Of a DNA stretch of 64,000 nt, positions 53,722 through 64,000 are shown piece by piece (within the stretch, counting starts at the first letter, position 1; every line of letters starts with the position of its first letter). This DNA is from Puccinia triticina (taxonomy: Eukaryota > Basidiomycota > Pucciniomycetes > Pucciniales > Pucciniaceae). A program made the translations under genes and the position numbers. The stretch lies in NCBI RefSeq assembly GCF_026914185.1, contig NC_070560.1:5943501-6007500 (forward strand). The letters are read 5' to 3'. The notes under the pieces were generated by a model. The model was not told where the DNA came from. It made no database searches and was given only the letters and a program-made list of their open reading frames with translations.

Positions 53722-56700
53722 TAGAGATGGCCGTTTTGAATCCGGATACCCGCTTGTGTTTGGGTATCCGAGGACGTTTTTTGCCCATTCCTGGCATCCG
53801 CATCTGCGGGCGGATGCCTCCGTGTGTGAGCGGATACCCGCGCGGGTATCAGCGGATACCCGACCCTCAAAAAGCATTTCAGAGAAGAAACAAACATGTA
53901 TTACATAATTGACATGTGGTGACAGCTGATCACTCGACTGTCACCACATCCTGTACAACAGCGCGCTTGTTTTTAGCATTGGCCTTGCGCTTGTTTTTAG
54001 CATTGGTCTTAGATATATTCTTGCGCTTTTCGAGGTATTTGTGGAGAGCAAGAGGTTTGATCTTGTCGTTCTTTGAATAGAACGACAAGACCATACCTCT
54101 TTACTTATTTCGGATGGAGGTTGTGTCTCCTGACGGAGACATAGTCTTGTCCAAAGCTGAACGTACGCTCCACATCGACCGTGGTTGCTACATAAGAAAT
54201 GATCAATCAGCAAGCAAGCAGTTTCTTTAATGATTGATTGCAATCTCACCTGGGCAGCACATGACATCCAGGGCCATCTGTAAGAGGCCATTGTGAGTAT
54301 TGCCGTTTCTCTTCTGCTCGCTCCACCACGCAAGACCGTTTACCGGTGCCCCGTCATCCAAAAACAGGCCGCCTGAGAGCCAAATATCTAACGGGTCTGT
54401 TGACGATTCGGCCGATCTGGCAACAGCCGCCGCGCCTAACCCTGCCAAAACACCAGTTGGCTGGAGGGAGAGTAAATCAGTAAACTTTGTCTGTGAACAT
54501 AACATGAGGCTTATACTTACCTTTGCCGCCGCTTTTTTTGGTGGTTTCGGGGCTGAAACTGAACCTGCAGGCTTGTACCACGTATTGTACATCTTGGGAG
54601 TCAGTTCGATTGCCTCGTCGATCCACTCCCAAGGCCATTTGGCCAGCTTAAAATATTCGTCTTTAAAAGACGGATGGAGGACTGGGATTTCAGATAAAAG
54701 GTAGTGATTAGTTCAAAACGTGATTTGCTGAAACATTAGATTTGATCGGCAAAAAAACACACCCATTGCTATTCGGTAAATAGAAGAACAATCAGTTAGT
54801 GAATAATACTTGTTGGTCAACCCAAGCCCCGCACAACATGCATTGCGTAAAGCGGGAGGGTAATTTCCATCCTCATTCCCGATAACTGCGGAAAGACCTG
54901 CAGTGACTTGATCAATCATCACCACGACGTCCGAAACACAAGCCAAGGAGCCTACTGAAACTTGAAGGGTCAGCTTGTAAAACGGCTTGAGAACCTGTAC
55001 TAGGTCAGCCGCCAAGTCAAAGTCCTCCTGATTTAAATGCACATTGCGGAGGGTTCCGAACTCCTTATCGTGTTGCCACGCGAATCTGTCACAAACATTA
55101 AGTCAGGATTTTTTGCCTTGAAAACAATTATGAAGCAAATACTTACATTGCCTCCTCGCATCTGATGATGCTCTTAAGTTGAATGTATGTTGAGTTCCAT
55201 CGAGTTGGGACGTCGCGTTTGATGTTGTGCGGTTTCTTGCATTGTTTTTCTTGGCAAATGGTGATGAACTTGGCCTTAGAATTAGGTGATTTCTTCAGTT
55301 TTGTTGCAATCGCACGAAACTGGATAGAAATAGAAAATTATGTTGTTAGGCAACATTGAAACAAAATCAAGGGAGGAATGTTGTGCAAGTGAAAAAATTG
55401 AGCTGACCTTTGAGAGCGATTGACGACACATTTGAGAAGTATATGCATCTTCGTCGTCTTCCTCCTCAATGTCTTTGAGATCATCCAAAGTCAGTTCGTC
55501 CTCTTCTGCTAAATCACCATCTTGTGCCGCAATGTTGTTTTCCTCCTCCTCTTCATTTGAATCACTCTCATCGTGGCCAAAGCTGCAGACACACAAATTC
55601 ACGCAAACAATCATTGGATAAGCTGATTTGTGGTCTGGAAGGCACTTTGTGCCAGTGAAACACTTACCTTTCAATAAGATCATGTGCCTCGTGATCTTCA
55701 TCTGAATCATCCAACTCGGAAGCACCGGGAATGGATTTTTTTAAACGCGAAAAAGGTCGCAGGATGGCCTTGACGATAAGGTTCAGGATATGTGCAAAGA
55801 ACCGTATCCACTGTGCCTCGCCTGTGAAGCGCTTCCAGTTGAGCTTTGCCAGCTCGCCAATCATTGTACCATTGTTTGCCGCGTTGTTGGAAACAATACC
55901 ACAGATCTAATAAGATCAAAAGGGTGGAGTTAGAAGACGAAATGAAAGAGATACATCGGACAAAAGGGAAAAAAAGAGGCTTGTACCCGGTTTTTCAAGC
56001 CAAACTTGTCAACAATAAACTCTACCATGCAAGCCAAATACTTGCCTGTATGTTGTTCTTTAAGCTGCACAAAGTCGAGGGGCATTGCGTCTAATCCAAC
56101 TTAACCTGCACCATTGTCTGAAAGACGGTATATCACCGCTCCGATGATGTCAAATCCATTCGAAGTCTGCCACGCATCCACCCCCAAGTACAGTGCTCCT
56201 TTGTGAATCTGAATATTAAAAAACAGGGATCGCAATCAGTATTGTTTTATCCTATCCAACTAAATAGCTATGAAAAAGAAACAGGTATACCTCTAATTCA
56301 CGGCGTAATTCCTCCTGAACGCACAAGTACAACATGTGAATGGCCTGCAAAACCATCTTTTGAGTGGGGAGATGCTTGAGGATCTTCGGATGAAGGACTT
56401 TCTTGAAGCTGGGTTCTTCCAAAGCTGAAAATGGGTTTGCCCCCTCGGCACACCAAATAGCACATCGTTGTAACACCTAAGGAGAGATAAAAGGTCAGAT
56501 CAGTGAGAAAAATTGAACCAAAAAAGACCTGCCTCCCGCGAGTCAATTTCCCCAGTGCTGGAAACCCCAACCTCTGCAAGGGTCTTGTTATGTGAGGGTA
56601 TTTGCTGCTTCCTCAAACATCGGCCGGCATGAGCAAGGAGATTACTGCACGAGGATTCGTACGCGGGTCGATTGATAGCTTTACCACACCTGAGATTGAT

Positions 56701-57407
56701 TGCTTTAGCTATTGTTACTTTGCATAAATTAAATCATAAAACACTTACGTCTTGCATTTCCAAGCAATCATACAACGGCAGAATTTATCGACCTGATCGG
56801 AAAGCTCTGGCGGATGATAAGCAGAATATGCCGAACTGACTTGATTACGTGCAAGTCTCTTTGCATGTTCTAAATTCAGAGAGGTTTTTGGTAAGAAAAC
56901 AAATATGTACTAAAAAAAGAAAAAAGAGAAGTTGTTATTCAAACTGACCAAGACGCTGCTCATCGGTCATATCGGTTCCCGCAGGTGTAGGACTTGGGGT
57001 TGAGTTGTCTTCATCCTGTTCATTGTTTGATTCCACGGCCGGCCTTTGAGTTTCGTCTTCGGAGCGTTGTTGGCGGAGCCTCTTACGGCGGTTCATGATG
57101 TGGCTGCTGGGGGATATGTGGATATGTGGTGTTGGCAGATTTCCGGTCGGGAATTGAGAGATGCAGGATATTGGGCGACCCCCGGGGGTGGGGGGCCAAG
57201 GGCAGGAAAGCCGTTTCAGAGCTGCGCAGCTGCGTGCGGCTCACATAGACTGTAGGATGAGCGGATACCCGTTCCGCTACCCGGGTATCCGCCAGATTCT
57301 CCCAGGATGTCAGAAATCCGCATCCGCTGGCGGGTATCCGCCAGGCTGAGCGGATACCCGCCAGCGGATAGCGGATACCCGCAACGGGTTTGTCGGGGCC
57401 ATCTCTA
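53722..57407 (-). mobile_element. hAT1 DNA transposon, full length (3,686 bp)
   Basis: Ends TAGAGATGGCC (53722) and GGCCATCTCTA (57407) are perfect inverted repeats inside perfect 8-bp TSDs ACCAGGGT (53714-53721, 57408-57415). Both ends have many subterminal GCGGATACCCG repeats, likely transposase binding sites. It carries one intron-containing transposase gene on the minus strand. The relic at 1-1046 is a deleted relative. Confidence 0.95.
53930..57097 (-). pseudogene. hAT1 transposase (multi-exon)
   Basis: Starts MNRRKRLRQQRSE at 57097 and ends VQDVVTVE at 53930. Exon pieces in order: acidic N-terminus; zinc finger (CKTCGKAINRP ... LLAHAGRC, near 56740-56600); the first catalytic Asp region (YLGVDAWQTSNGFDIIG, near 56170); CGIVSNNAANNGTMIGEL with RFFAHILNLIVKAI (near 55860-55760); and an acidic loop. 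DVPTRWNSTYIQL (near 55210), a helical insertion, and the dimerisation region (PLDIWLSGG ... MALDVMCCPATTVDVERTFSFG) follow. The family usually has SDNA in the second block; here it is SNNA, so the catalytic Asp is replaced by Asn. Introns of 50-110 bp separate the exons. Confidence 0.8.
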
Positions 57408-58814
57408 ACCAGGGTATCCCACATCATAGGGTCGGAACCCTGAAGTGGTTCACCCCAGACAACCATAACTCGGCCGTTGCTGCAGAAGAAAAAATCCAAA
57501 ACTCCATTTTGGAAGAGGTACACGCTGGACGGATGGTGGGTCCATTCTCACACGAGTACCTTTTGACTTTTCTTCCCTTTTTCCGAACTAGCCCGCTGGG
57601 CTCCGTAGTAAACGCCGACGGCAAGATGAGGCCAATCAACGACCTATCTTTCCCACGGAATGACCCACAGACTCCATCTGTCAACTCTTTTGTCGACAAG
57701 TCCGAGTTCAAGACAACTTGGGACGACTTTCGCACGGTGGCACAGTTTTTCAGGAGCACCCCCGGTCCGTTCAAGCTGGCTTTATTCGATTGGGAAAAAG
57801 CCTATAGGCAAATCCCGACGGCCCCTGCTCAGTGGCCTTATCTGATGGTGAAAGACCTGAAAGGGGACCTATTTCTAGATACACGCATCACTTTTGGCGG
57901 GGTAGCGGGATGCGGGTCTTTCGGCTGCCCGGCTGACGCCTGGAAGCGGCTGATGCAACACGAGTTTGACGTCCAGACAATCTTCCGCTGGGTAGACAAT
58001 AATTTATTCGTCATGCGGCCGGAATCAGACTGCACCATCTCGAAAGTAGTGGACCGTTCTGTGGCCTTAGGAGTCCTTACCAACAAAGAAAAATGCTCAG
58101 ACTTCTCAGACGAACAGAAATACATCAGGTTCGTCTGGAATGGCAAGGAGACCACGGTCCGGCTACCCGAGAAGAAGAGGCTCAAACGTATAGCGCAAAT
58201 CACGGAATTCCTAGTTGAAGGCGCAACCTTTCGTTTCTGCGCAGCAGAAGTTTGAGCGGGCCGGCTTAACCACGCTTCGTACGTTTTGCCTCAACTTCGC
58301 TGCTACTTACGGGGGCTGTATGCGTGGATGGGTCGCTGGAGATGTTTCTGGTTGGTTCAAGAGGTCCCCACGGACGTCAAAACCGACCTCAAGTTCTGGA
58401 TGGCAACTCTGCAGAGTTACGATTCCACTCGACTGGTGCCAACTCCCGACGAGCAAGAGATTTCCTGGGTAGGGGACGCCTCCACCGGTTTCGGGATTGG
58501 CGTTCTAATCGGCGACAGGTGGTCTCAACTCCGCCTAAAAGAAGGATGGGAAGGACTAGAGAAACCTTACCGCAACATTGCCTGGCTAGAGACGGTGGCA
58601 ATAAGGGTAGGCATCCTCATGCTGCAGGAACTACCTTGGTCTCGGAGGGGTTCAAATTTCGTGGTCTGGACGGACAACACGACGACAGGTAGCGTGCTGG
58701 TGGCGCGTAAATCGCGCGACGTGCACGTCAACAACGAGTGGAAGCAGATTCAGAACCTGCTAGTCACGGTACAGCTTGACGGGACTCCAGGACGTGTAGT
58801 TTCGGAGGAAAATT

Positions 58815-58976
58815 GATTTCTGAAATCTCGTCCAGCATCAAGTCCTTTTAAACTAAAATATTACCTTGAGACCTTTATTTCCTTCTCATCGCTACACTTC
58901 GCTCCACTTTTGTCTTTCCATTTGCCTTTGATTTCTCTTTCCAGCTTTCTCTCTCCAGCTTAGTGATCTTCTCTCT
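58815..58976 (+). repeat. DIRS-like element right direct repeat
   Basis: 162 bp, direct copy of 43740-43901 with about three substitutions. Confidence 0.85.
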
Positions 58977-59221
58977 CACCCCATCAAAAATCTTATGATT
59001 TTATGCAGAAAGTGGTTTGAAAATCAATTTTGAACACCACAATCCCCTGCAAACATGATTTTATGATTTTATGATTTATGCATGCATAAGATTATGCAAA
59101 CCAACTTTGAACACTGACATACTGCCATCCACACCTTTTTTGCAGGGAAGCATTTGACAGTTCCTGTACATAAGTTTGTATGTTTTCATGACATATGCCA
59201 CTATGTTGCAACTTTGAGAAC
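58977..59221. mobile_element. Truncated MITE with CATAAAATCATAA motifs
   Basis: In reverse complement it begins GGGTTCTC (59214-59221) and matches the interior of the MITE at 27865-28078. It is rich in TTATGATTTTATG motifs. The left end is lost against the DIRS-like repeat. Confidence 0.55.
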
Positions 59222-59483
59222 CCAATCCTGTGAAGTTGCAATAGCAGTTAGCCTGGATTTATGGTATTCAAAATTGCATATGTAAATAAATTACATAAAA
59301 TCATAACAGCATAACCTGCGATTTTGGCAGGGAGTCATAAACTTAGGATTTTATGTTGCTTATGCAATAGTGAGAACCCCCTTTAAACATCCCCCGACCT
59401 CACAAACCTCATCACCTATACAAACCGGCGACCACCCCCTTGAGCCGGCACCAGCAACCACTTCCTTGAACCAACCAACAGCC

Positions 59484-61101
59484 ATGCCACGCCACTCTGA
59501 ACGCAAATCATTGATCCGAGACCTTCAGTTCCTCCTTGTCACGTGCTTTGCAAGGCTACAAATTGATGAGCAGTATTACCGAACCATCATCACTGGACGA
59601 CGCTTTCCCTTGTTCTGTATAATGATCCTGGCACTCCTTGAACACGTTGAAGGCCCCGATCAAGATCTACTTCTTTCTCTAGTGCTCATCTTACTCCTAC
59701 GTTTCCGATCAAGGAGTAGATATCAGCTCTTCAGATTTTGACGTCGCTCGTGGGAGGCTCAAACAACACACTCGCAGGCTGAGGGAATCCTTCAACTAAT
59801 TTCTGCAGTCTGCACCCGCCGCTATTTGGAACCCAGGGTCCCTCGTCCCCGGATTGCGACAATTGCCCAAACGTTTGAGGTTTTCTCCAATAATAGCAAC
59901 TCAGTATTTCTCAGATGGGTGAGTACGTCCTCCTGTATTGGAAAACACCTACATTTTCTTAGATTTTCTTTGATTTGGTTTAGGCTCGGATGTCCCAGGA
60001 GAGTTTTTATATGCTGTTCATTGAGATAAAGGACCACCAAGTTTTCCGCAACGATTCCAATCACTCGCAAGCACCAACTGAGTGGCAATTGCTTGTGGCT
60101 CTAGCTCATTTGGGAATCAACGGTAATGGTGGTTCGCCGCATATACTGAGAGAAGTCTTCAACATATCTGGTCTGTTTTTCTCGTCTGCTTATGATCAAT
60201 CAGAAAGCAATGTGAAATATGTTTGTGTTTCTAGAAGGTAGTGTCGAAAACTATACAAATAGGTGTCTGCGTGCAATTGCCGACCTTGAGGACAGATATG
60301 TCAAATGGCCATCTGCGGCAGATCGAGCCAACTATCGCTCCAAACCCACCTCGTATGATTTTTTCGACGATGCAGTTGGCCTTGTAGATGGCACAATTTT
60401 TCCGTTGGCATTCGCACCCACCGTACATAAGGAGGACTTTTGGATGTGAAAAAGTGTATACGGGATGAACTCAATGATTGTCTGTACTCGGGAACGACAC
60501 ATTATATATGCTCTGCACGGATGGTGCGGTAGTGCACATGACCAGCGAGTCTACAAAAACTCTCAGGTATGTTGACCCCATGAAATTGGTGCCTGCAGCA
60601 TTCCTTTACTGAAGCCTCTTGTAGCTCTTCATCCAACCCAACAAGTATTTTTCTCCGGGCAAGTACTTATTGGCTGATTCCGGTTACACAGCTTCAAAAA
60701 CAGTCATTCCTGCATTCAAACAGTCGCCTGGGCAACAATTAACAGCCACAAAACAAGCCTTCAACTTTGAATTAAGTCATCAACAAGTCGAAGTGGAGCA
60801 CTGCATTGGAATGCTGAAAAACAGATGGCAGTCACTCAAACTGCTCCGTCAGAAACTATGCGACATGCGTTCAGCAAGGCGCTTAAACCAATGGCTCAAG
60901 GTTTGCGTTATCTTACACAATTTCTTGCTCTCACATACCTGTGACTGGCAGGTATTGTCTGCAAATCACGGTGACCCAGCCTCACTTTCTGATGTGGAGG
61001 CGGAGGCGCCTGAGCCTGAGGAAAGGCCAGGCGACTATGAAGATTCTTCTCGCAAAGATGAGCTTTTCCAATCTTTCTGCAAACAAGCAAATCGGTTGTA
61101 A
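59484..61101 (+). pseudogene. Harbinger DDE transposase (HARBI1-like nuclease)
   Basis: Candidate ATG at 59484 (MPRHSERKSLIRDL). Introns are visible at about 59920-59980 (GTGAGT...GTTTAG), about 60170-60230 and 60568-60624. The middle has ESFYMLF ... EWQLLVALAHLG and the DDE residues: first Asp in GLVDGTIFPL (near 60385), second in AHDQRVY (near 60540), then LADSGY and Glu in VEHCIGMLKNRW (near 60800). A TGA at 60447-60449 interrupts FWM-KSVYGMN where related proteins have Arg, consistent with CGA-to-TGA. The acidic C-terminus ends at 61101. The 5' exon boundaries near 59700-59850 are uncertain. Confidence 0.85.
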
Positions 61102-61270
61102 TTTCATTTTGTGTGCTTAATCATTTTTTTTTTTTTAAAAAAACACGTTTTTTGTTTGAGAGGCCGTTCTAAAGTAGTTGAGAATATCCAAGCAGTTAAC
61201 ATATTTGGAACATTGGAACAAATCAATGGAATTGTTCATATATGAGATGGAGAGACAAGTGAAAAACAAG

Positions 61271-63116
61271 CTAATTAGAACTTTCAGGTTGAGTTTGAGG
61301 TCCAAGGAGTGCGTTTGTCGCGTCCACTGCTTGCGCATACTGTAGTCCAGACTTCAAGAAGTCCTGCAGCATCCGAGCGCGCTGAAATGCCGCTGCATTT
61401 GATTTTTTTTGTTTGGCCTCAGCTTTGGCAGTGGCCACCTCGATCTCGCGCATCTCAACGTTCAGTTTTTTCTCTTGAAGTTGGAGCTGCAACATTTTGG
61501 AATTTGTTTTGGCGGGTGGAGCATTCTTGTTGATGATGCTTGACACCATTGATGCGGCTGCCTCGGACATTTGCTTGTCTGCCCAAGCCAACCTTTGATT
61601 AACCTCGTTGTTTACCGCTTGATCCGCAGCCAAATCCTGCTTAGATGGAAGGAATTTGCCTGCTATTTGCTCGGCTTATGTTTTGCGTTTTTGCAACAAC
61701 GACGAGTTACCTGATTTGTTCCCAAGACTGTATGCGTGTGACGAAGAACGAGTATTTCCAGCTGTTTGTTCAGTGGGCTGTCGAGAGGATCGCTGAGTTC
61801 GCGGAGTCGATTGATCAGTTGATTCTTGACTCGCCTGCGGAGCAATCCGCTGAGACGACTGTTGATTTGATTCTAGATCCAAGACAGGCGGGAGCAAGTC
61901 ATCATCGGATTCTGGATTGCGGTCTTCAGATTGTGATGAAATCAATGGTGATGTTCAATTGTCTTCGGCCCTCTCCTCAATGTCTTCCGACCGAACGGAC
62001 CTGTTGTCAACTGGTTGGTCGTCTCTTGTCTCTGAAGTCACAACATAGCCCACGGAAGGGCAACCAAGCATGACCGGTTCAAGTTGAAAAAAGTATGGGC
62101 ATGTGCCCAAGATCTCGGCTGATCAAGTAATCAGTCAGCCAGTTGTCCAACAGGGAGTCTTGAACCTATTTTTGCATACCTTCAGTTTTGTTTCTGGCAT
62201 CTTCCACATAGTTTGGTGCATCAGGATCATCGGCATGATCTTGAGCGTTCTCTCTCGCTTTTTCCATGATCCCCTGACTGGTCTGCTCTTTCCATCTAAG
62301 CGCTTCGCGAAACTTTGTTTCCATGCCAGTGATCTGATGCCAAGCAAACATAAATAATGCAAGAAAAATTAGTTGTGTCCGTTGAATCGGATAGGTAAAG
62401 CTTGCCCAACCTGCTGCTGGACACCTTTCCATTTACGCTTCTGCGGGAAACCGTTGGCCTGTAAGTAATTGCAAATTTTCTCACAGACATCTCTCTTGCT
62501 GATACTGCTGTTACGCCAGGAGCTGAAGTTTGCTTCGACCGTGAGCCAATCTATGATTAAGTCCAGCTCAGACTTTCCATCAGAATTCTTCTTCTGCGTC
62601 CACGATCGCGGAGGCTGTCTAGCGGGTTGGTTTGATGTCCCTCTGGGCATAGGATTTGAACCACGACCGCGCTTGCAACCTCCTTGGCCCCGGTTTGATA
62701 CCGACAAATGGCGCGCTTTTGTGCTGTTTTCAATGGCCGCAGACCTTTGCGCATTTTCTTGAGGAGTACCCGAGGTAGCTGGAGCCGAGTTGTGCGGAGC
62801 ATTTGGTCCTTCAGTCATCACTTGGGTTGATGGCGGATTCATCAGCTGGTTTGGAAGAACTGATAAAAATGGGGAGGGAGAGGTCATTCCTGTCAGCATT
62901 TGACTGCACCATTGGTCAGTTTTTTGCAAAAGGACGGCATTGGGTGTGCAAAAAATGAATATGTGCCACTTACAAGAGTAGTGGTAGGTTGAAGCCTGGG
63001 GAGAGTTGTACTGAACCACTTGAAGGTGTGCCCAAAATTTGTTGAGATTGCAAAGCCGGCGCAGGTGATGTTTGGCACGACGGCGGTGGTTGCCCCGACA
63101 GCGGTGGTTGCTCCAT
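61271..63116 (-). pseudogene. Harbinger Myb/SANT-like accessory protein
   Basis: Candidate ATG at 63116 (MEQPPLSGQPPPS). An intron (GTAAGT...GACAG) follows, then a Pro/Asn-rich linker and a basic stretch (KRGRGSNPMPRG). A Myb/SANT-like helical domain (DLIIDWLTVEANFSSWRN ... ICNYLQANGF, near 62560-62440) is followed by a second exon (ITGMETKFREALRWKEQT), a Ser/Gln-rich region and a C-terminal coiled coil (MLQLQLQEKKLNVEMREIEV). A TAA at 61678-61676 splits the last part and fits CAA-to-TAA. In Harbinger elements this partner binds the transposase and carries it to the element ends in the nucleus. Confidence 0.78.
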
Positions 63117-63296
63117 TTGAAGTGTTTCAGGCGGCCCGGCTGGCTGCAGCCGACTGTTCTTAGGATTTTATGCACGGGGACCGGGGGGAGTTGGGGGATG
63201 CATAAGAGATTTTTCGGATATGCTGTTATGATTTTATGTAATTTCTTTACATATGCAATTTTGAATACCATAATTATGCAGCATTTCAACTAGTTA

Positions 63297-63613
63297 GAGC
63301 ATCCTTACCGGTGACTAGTTTAGCTCGAAATTAGCTAGTTTAGCCACCAATCTCAACCACACCGGGTGTAGCTAAGCCCAAGCTAAATTAGTGGGAAGCT
63401 TGAATTCCAGCTAACCGTCACTACATTTAGTGACGGTTAGCTCGAAGCTAACTGCCATTTCCCGCGCCCACCACTCAGCTCCACCCCGCGCAAGCCGAAC
63501 CGATACGGCTGAATCGCTGTCGCTAAGTTAGTTTGCAACAGCTGCGAGTCAAAACTCGCGCCAACATAGCTCGACCGGTAAGGATGCTCTTAACTCGACC
63601 GGTAAGGATGCTC
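63297..63613. mobile_element. Harbinger-type MITE with TTA duplication
   Basis: Terminal repeats GAGCATCCTTACCGG (63297) and CCGGTAAGGATGCTC (ending 63589, and again at 63613 in a 24-bp tandem copy) lie between TTA triplets (63294-63296 and 63590-63592 or 63614-63616). An internal hairpin AGCTAACCGTCAC/GTGACGGTTAGCT sits near 63411-63444. It is non-coding. Confidence 0.82.
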
Positions 63614-63616
63614 TTA

Positions 63617-64000
63617 AGCTCTCTAGTCACTGCAAGATGGATGGTTTTTGAGCACAATGATCCAGGGGGGAAACAAGAAAGCGTGTGGACTGAGAGCAGA
63701 TGGTCCCCCGCTGCATCTATACAAGCACAAAGAAACATGATTGAATCCCCTATGCTTCTACATATAGGCTGTCCTGTCGGAGCATATGCTTAAAACCTAG
63801 GAGCTCCACCATCCTTACGCTTATACCGCGGGCTCACTGGCCATAAGGTTGTGAACCCCAGTTGGGTAGAGCAGCTAGCAGACCATCATAATCTCCTCCA
63901 CGTGTTGTGCTGCCCATGGCAGGCCTTGTGAGATGTCTGGGCGCATGCACATCGGGCCACGTGACCAGCCACCAAACGACGCCCCGCTCTGCACGTTCTT
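63617..64000. other. Right-edge non-coding segment
   Basis: No coding sequence is recognised. A weak tRNA-Met-like 5' half (AGTTGGGTAGAGCAG, then CATAATCTCC) is present near 63860-63900, but the acceptor and T arms are not found, so it is not annotated as a tRNA. Confidence 0.35.

Larger units (their letters stand above)
53623..58816 (+). pseudogene. DIRS/Ngaro-like reverse transcriptase-RNase H, split by hAT1
   Basis: ATG at 53623 (MNIPLWEEALQ ... GFDQG), cut at 53721 by hAT1 and resumed in frame at 57416 (IPHHRVGTLKWF). RT motifs include HNSAVAAEEKIQ, GRMVGPF and KMRPINDLSFPRN; the active site reads RWVDNN, where VDD is expected, so the second Asp is lost. After a TGA at 58253-58255, RNase H follows with WVGDASTGFGIGV, NIAWLETVAIRVG and WTDNTTTGS. 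The frame ends at 58816, at the start of the right direct repeat, before any tyrosine recombinase. Confidence 0.82.
43740..58976 (+). mobile_element. DIRS/Ngaro-like retroelement, broken by element D and hAT1
   Basis: 162-bp direct repeats (43740-43901 and 58815-58976, about three differences) bracket a leader with a sixfold motif, a gag remnant and an RT-RNase H frame of DIRS/Ngaro type. No tyrosine recombinase remains: the RNase H frame ends exactly where the right repeat starts. Element D and hAT1 inserted into it. Without them about 3.2 kb is left. Placement in the DIRS superorder rests on RT/RNase H motifs. Confidence 0.75.
59260..63272. mobile_element. PIF/Harbinger transposon with two convergent genes
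   Basis: About 55-bp terminal inverted repeats start TATGGTATTCAAAATTGCAT; the ATT triplets at 59257-59259 and 63273-63275 are the 3-bp target duplication. It carries a DDE transposase gene (plus strand) and a Myb/SANT-like gene (minus strand) pointing at each other, the standard two-gene Harbinger layout. Both genes carry one stop, so this copy is inactive. Confidence 0.88.

Noticed and set aside
63850..63905. tRNA-Met-like sequence
   Set aside because: Only a D-arm and a CAT anticodon-like stretch can be seen; acceptor and T arms do not pair.

Overview
ORGANISM AND OVERALL CHARACTER. The window is eukaryotic and fungal: short GT-AG introns (about 45-160 bp) with CTAAC/CTRAT-type branch points, a fungal Zn2Cys6 regulator and a DUF7721-type small protein. 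The density and type of transposons suggest a basidiomycete with a transposon-swollen genome, most likely a rust (Pucciniales); that assignment is inference. I see only two ordinary host genes. Almost everything else is a nested set of mobile elements, and most boundaries can be fixed by target-site duplications (TSDs). LAYOUT. 1-1046: internally deleted hAT. 1445-18890: chromodomain Ty3 element A (187-bp LTRs, TSD GTCCA), split by a very young Ty3 element B (2373-13018, 962-bp LTRs) and by a solo LTR (13916-14908, TSD TGTTT). 18929-22850: a Helitron 3' end, a 682-bp MITE with a minisatellite core, a Ty1/copia fragment and intergenic DNA. 22869-24597 (+) Zn2Cys6 transcription factor; 25853-27045 (-) DUF7721 protein. 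27439-27639: TA-flanked MITE. 27865-43368: a small MITE containing hAT2 (28079-43353, TSD AATGAAGA), which holds another MITE (28836-29221) and Ty3 element E (29758-41424, TSD GCATG). Element E in turn holds a Helitron carrying part of an aspartyl-tRNA synthetase gene (32583-34563) and a TRIM retrotransposon with a tRNA-like gene in its LTRs (38954-39590, TSD TGTAT). 43740-58976: DIRS/Ngaro-like retroelement broken by Ty3 element D (44721-53078) and by hAT1 (53722-57407, TSD ACCAGGGT). 59260-63272: two-gene PIF/Harbinger element. 63297-63613: TTA-flanked MITE. HOW THE PIECES WORK. Elements B and D belong to related Ty3 groups. Both place a U UUU UUA slippery heptamer at the end of gag-protease with pol in the -1 frame, and both carry spliced, antisense-oriented reading frames between pol and the 3' LTR. 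B looks nearly intact (one difference noticed between its LTRs, open pol) except for a Gly-to-Val change in the protease DTG motif. Older copies carry mainly CGA-to-TGA and CAA-to-TAA stops, pointing to C-to-T decay. The most unusual objects are the antisense spliced gene of element B, the tRNA-bearing TRIM and the AspRS-capturing Helitron.
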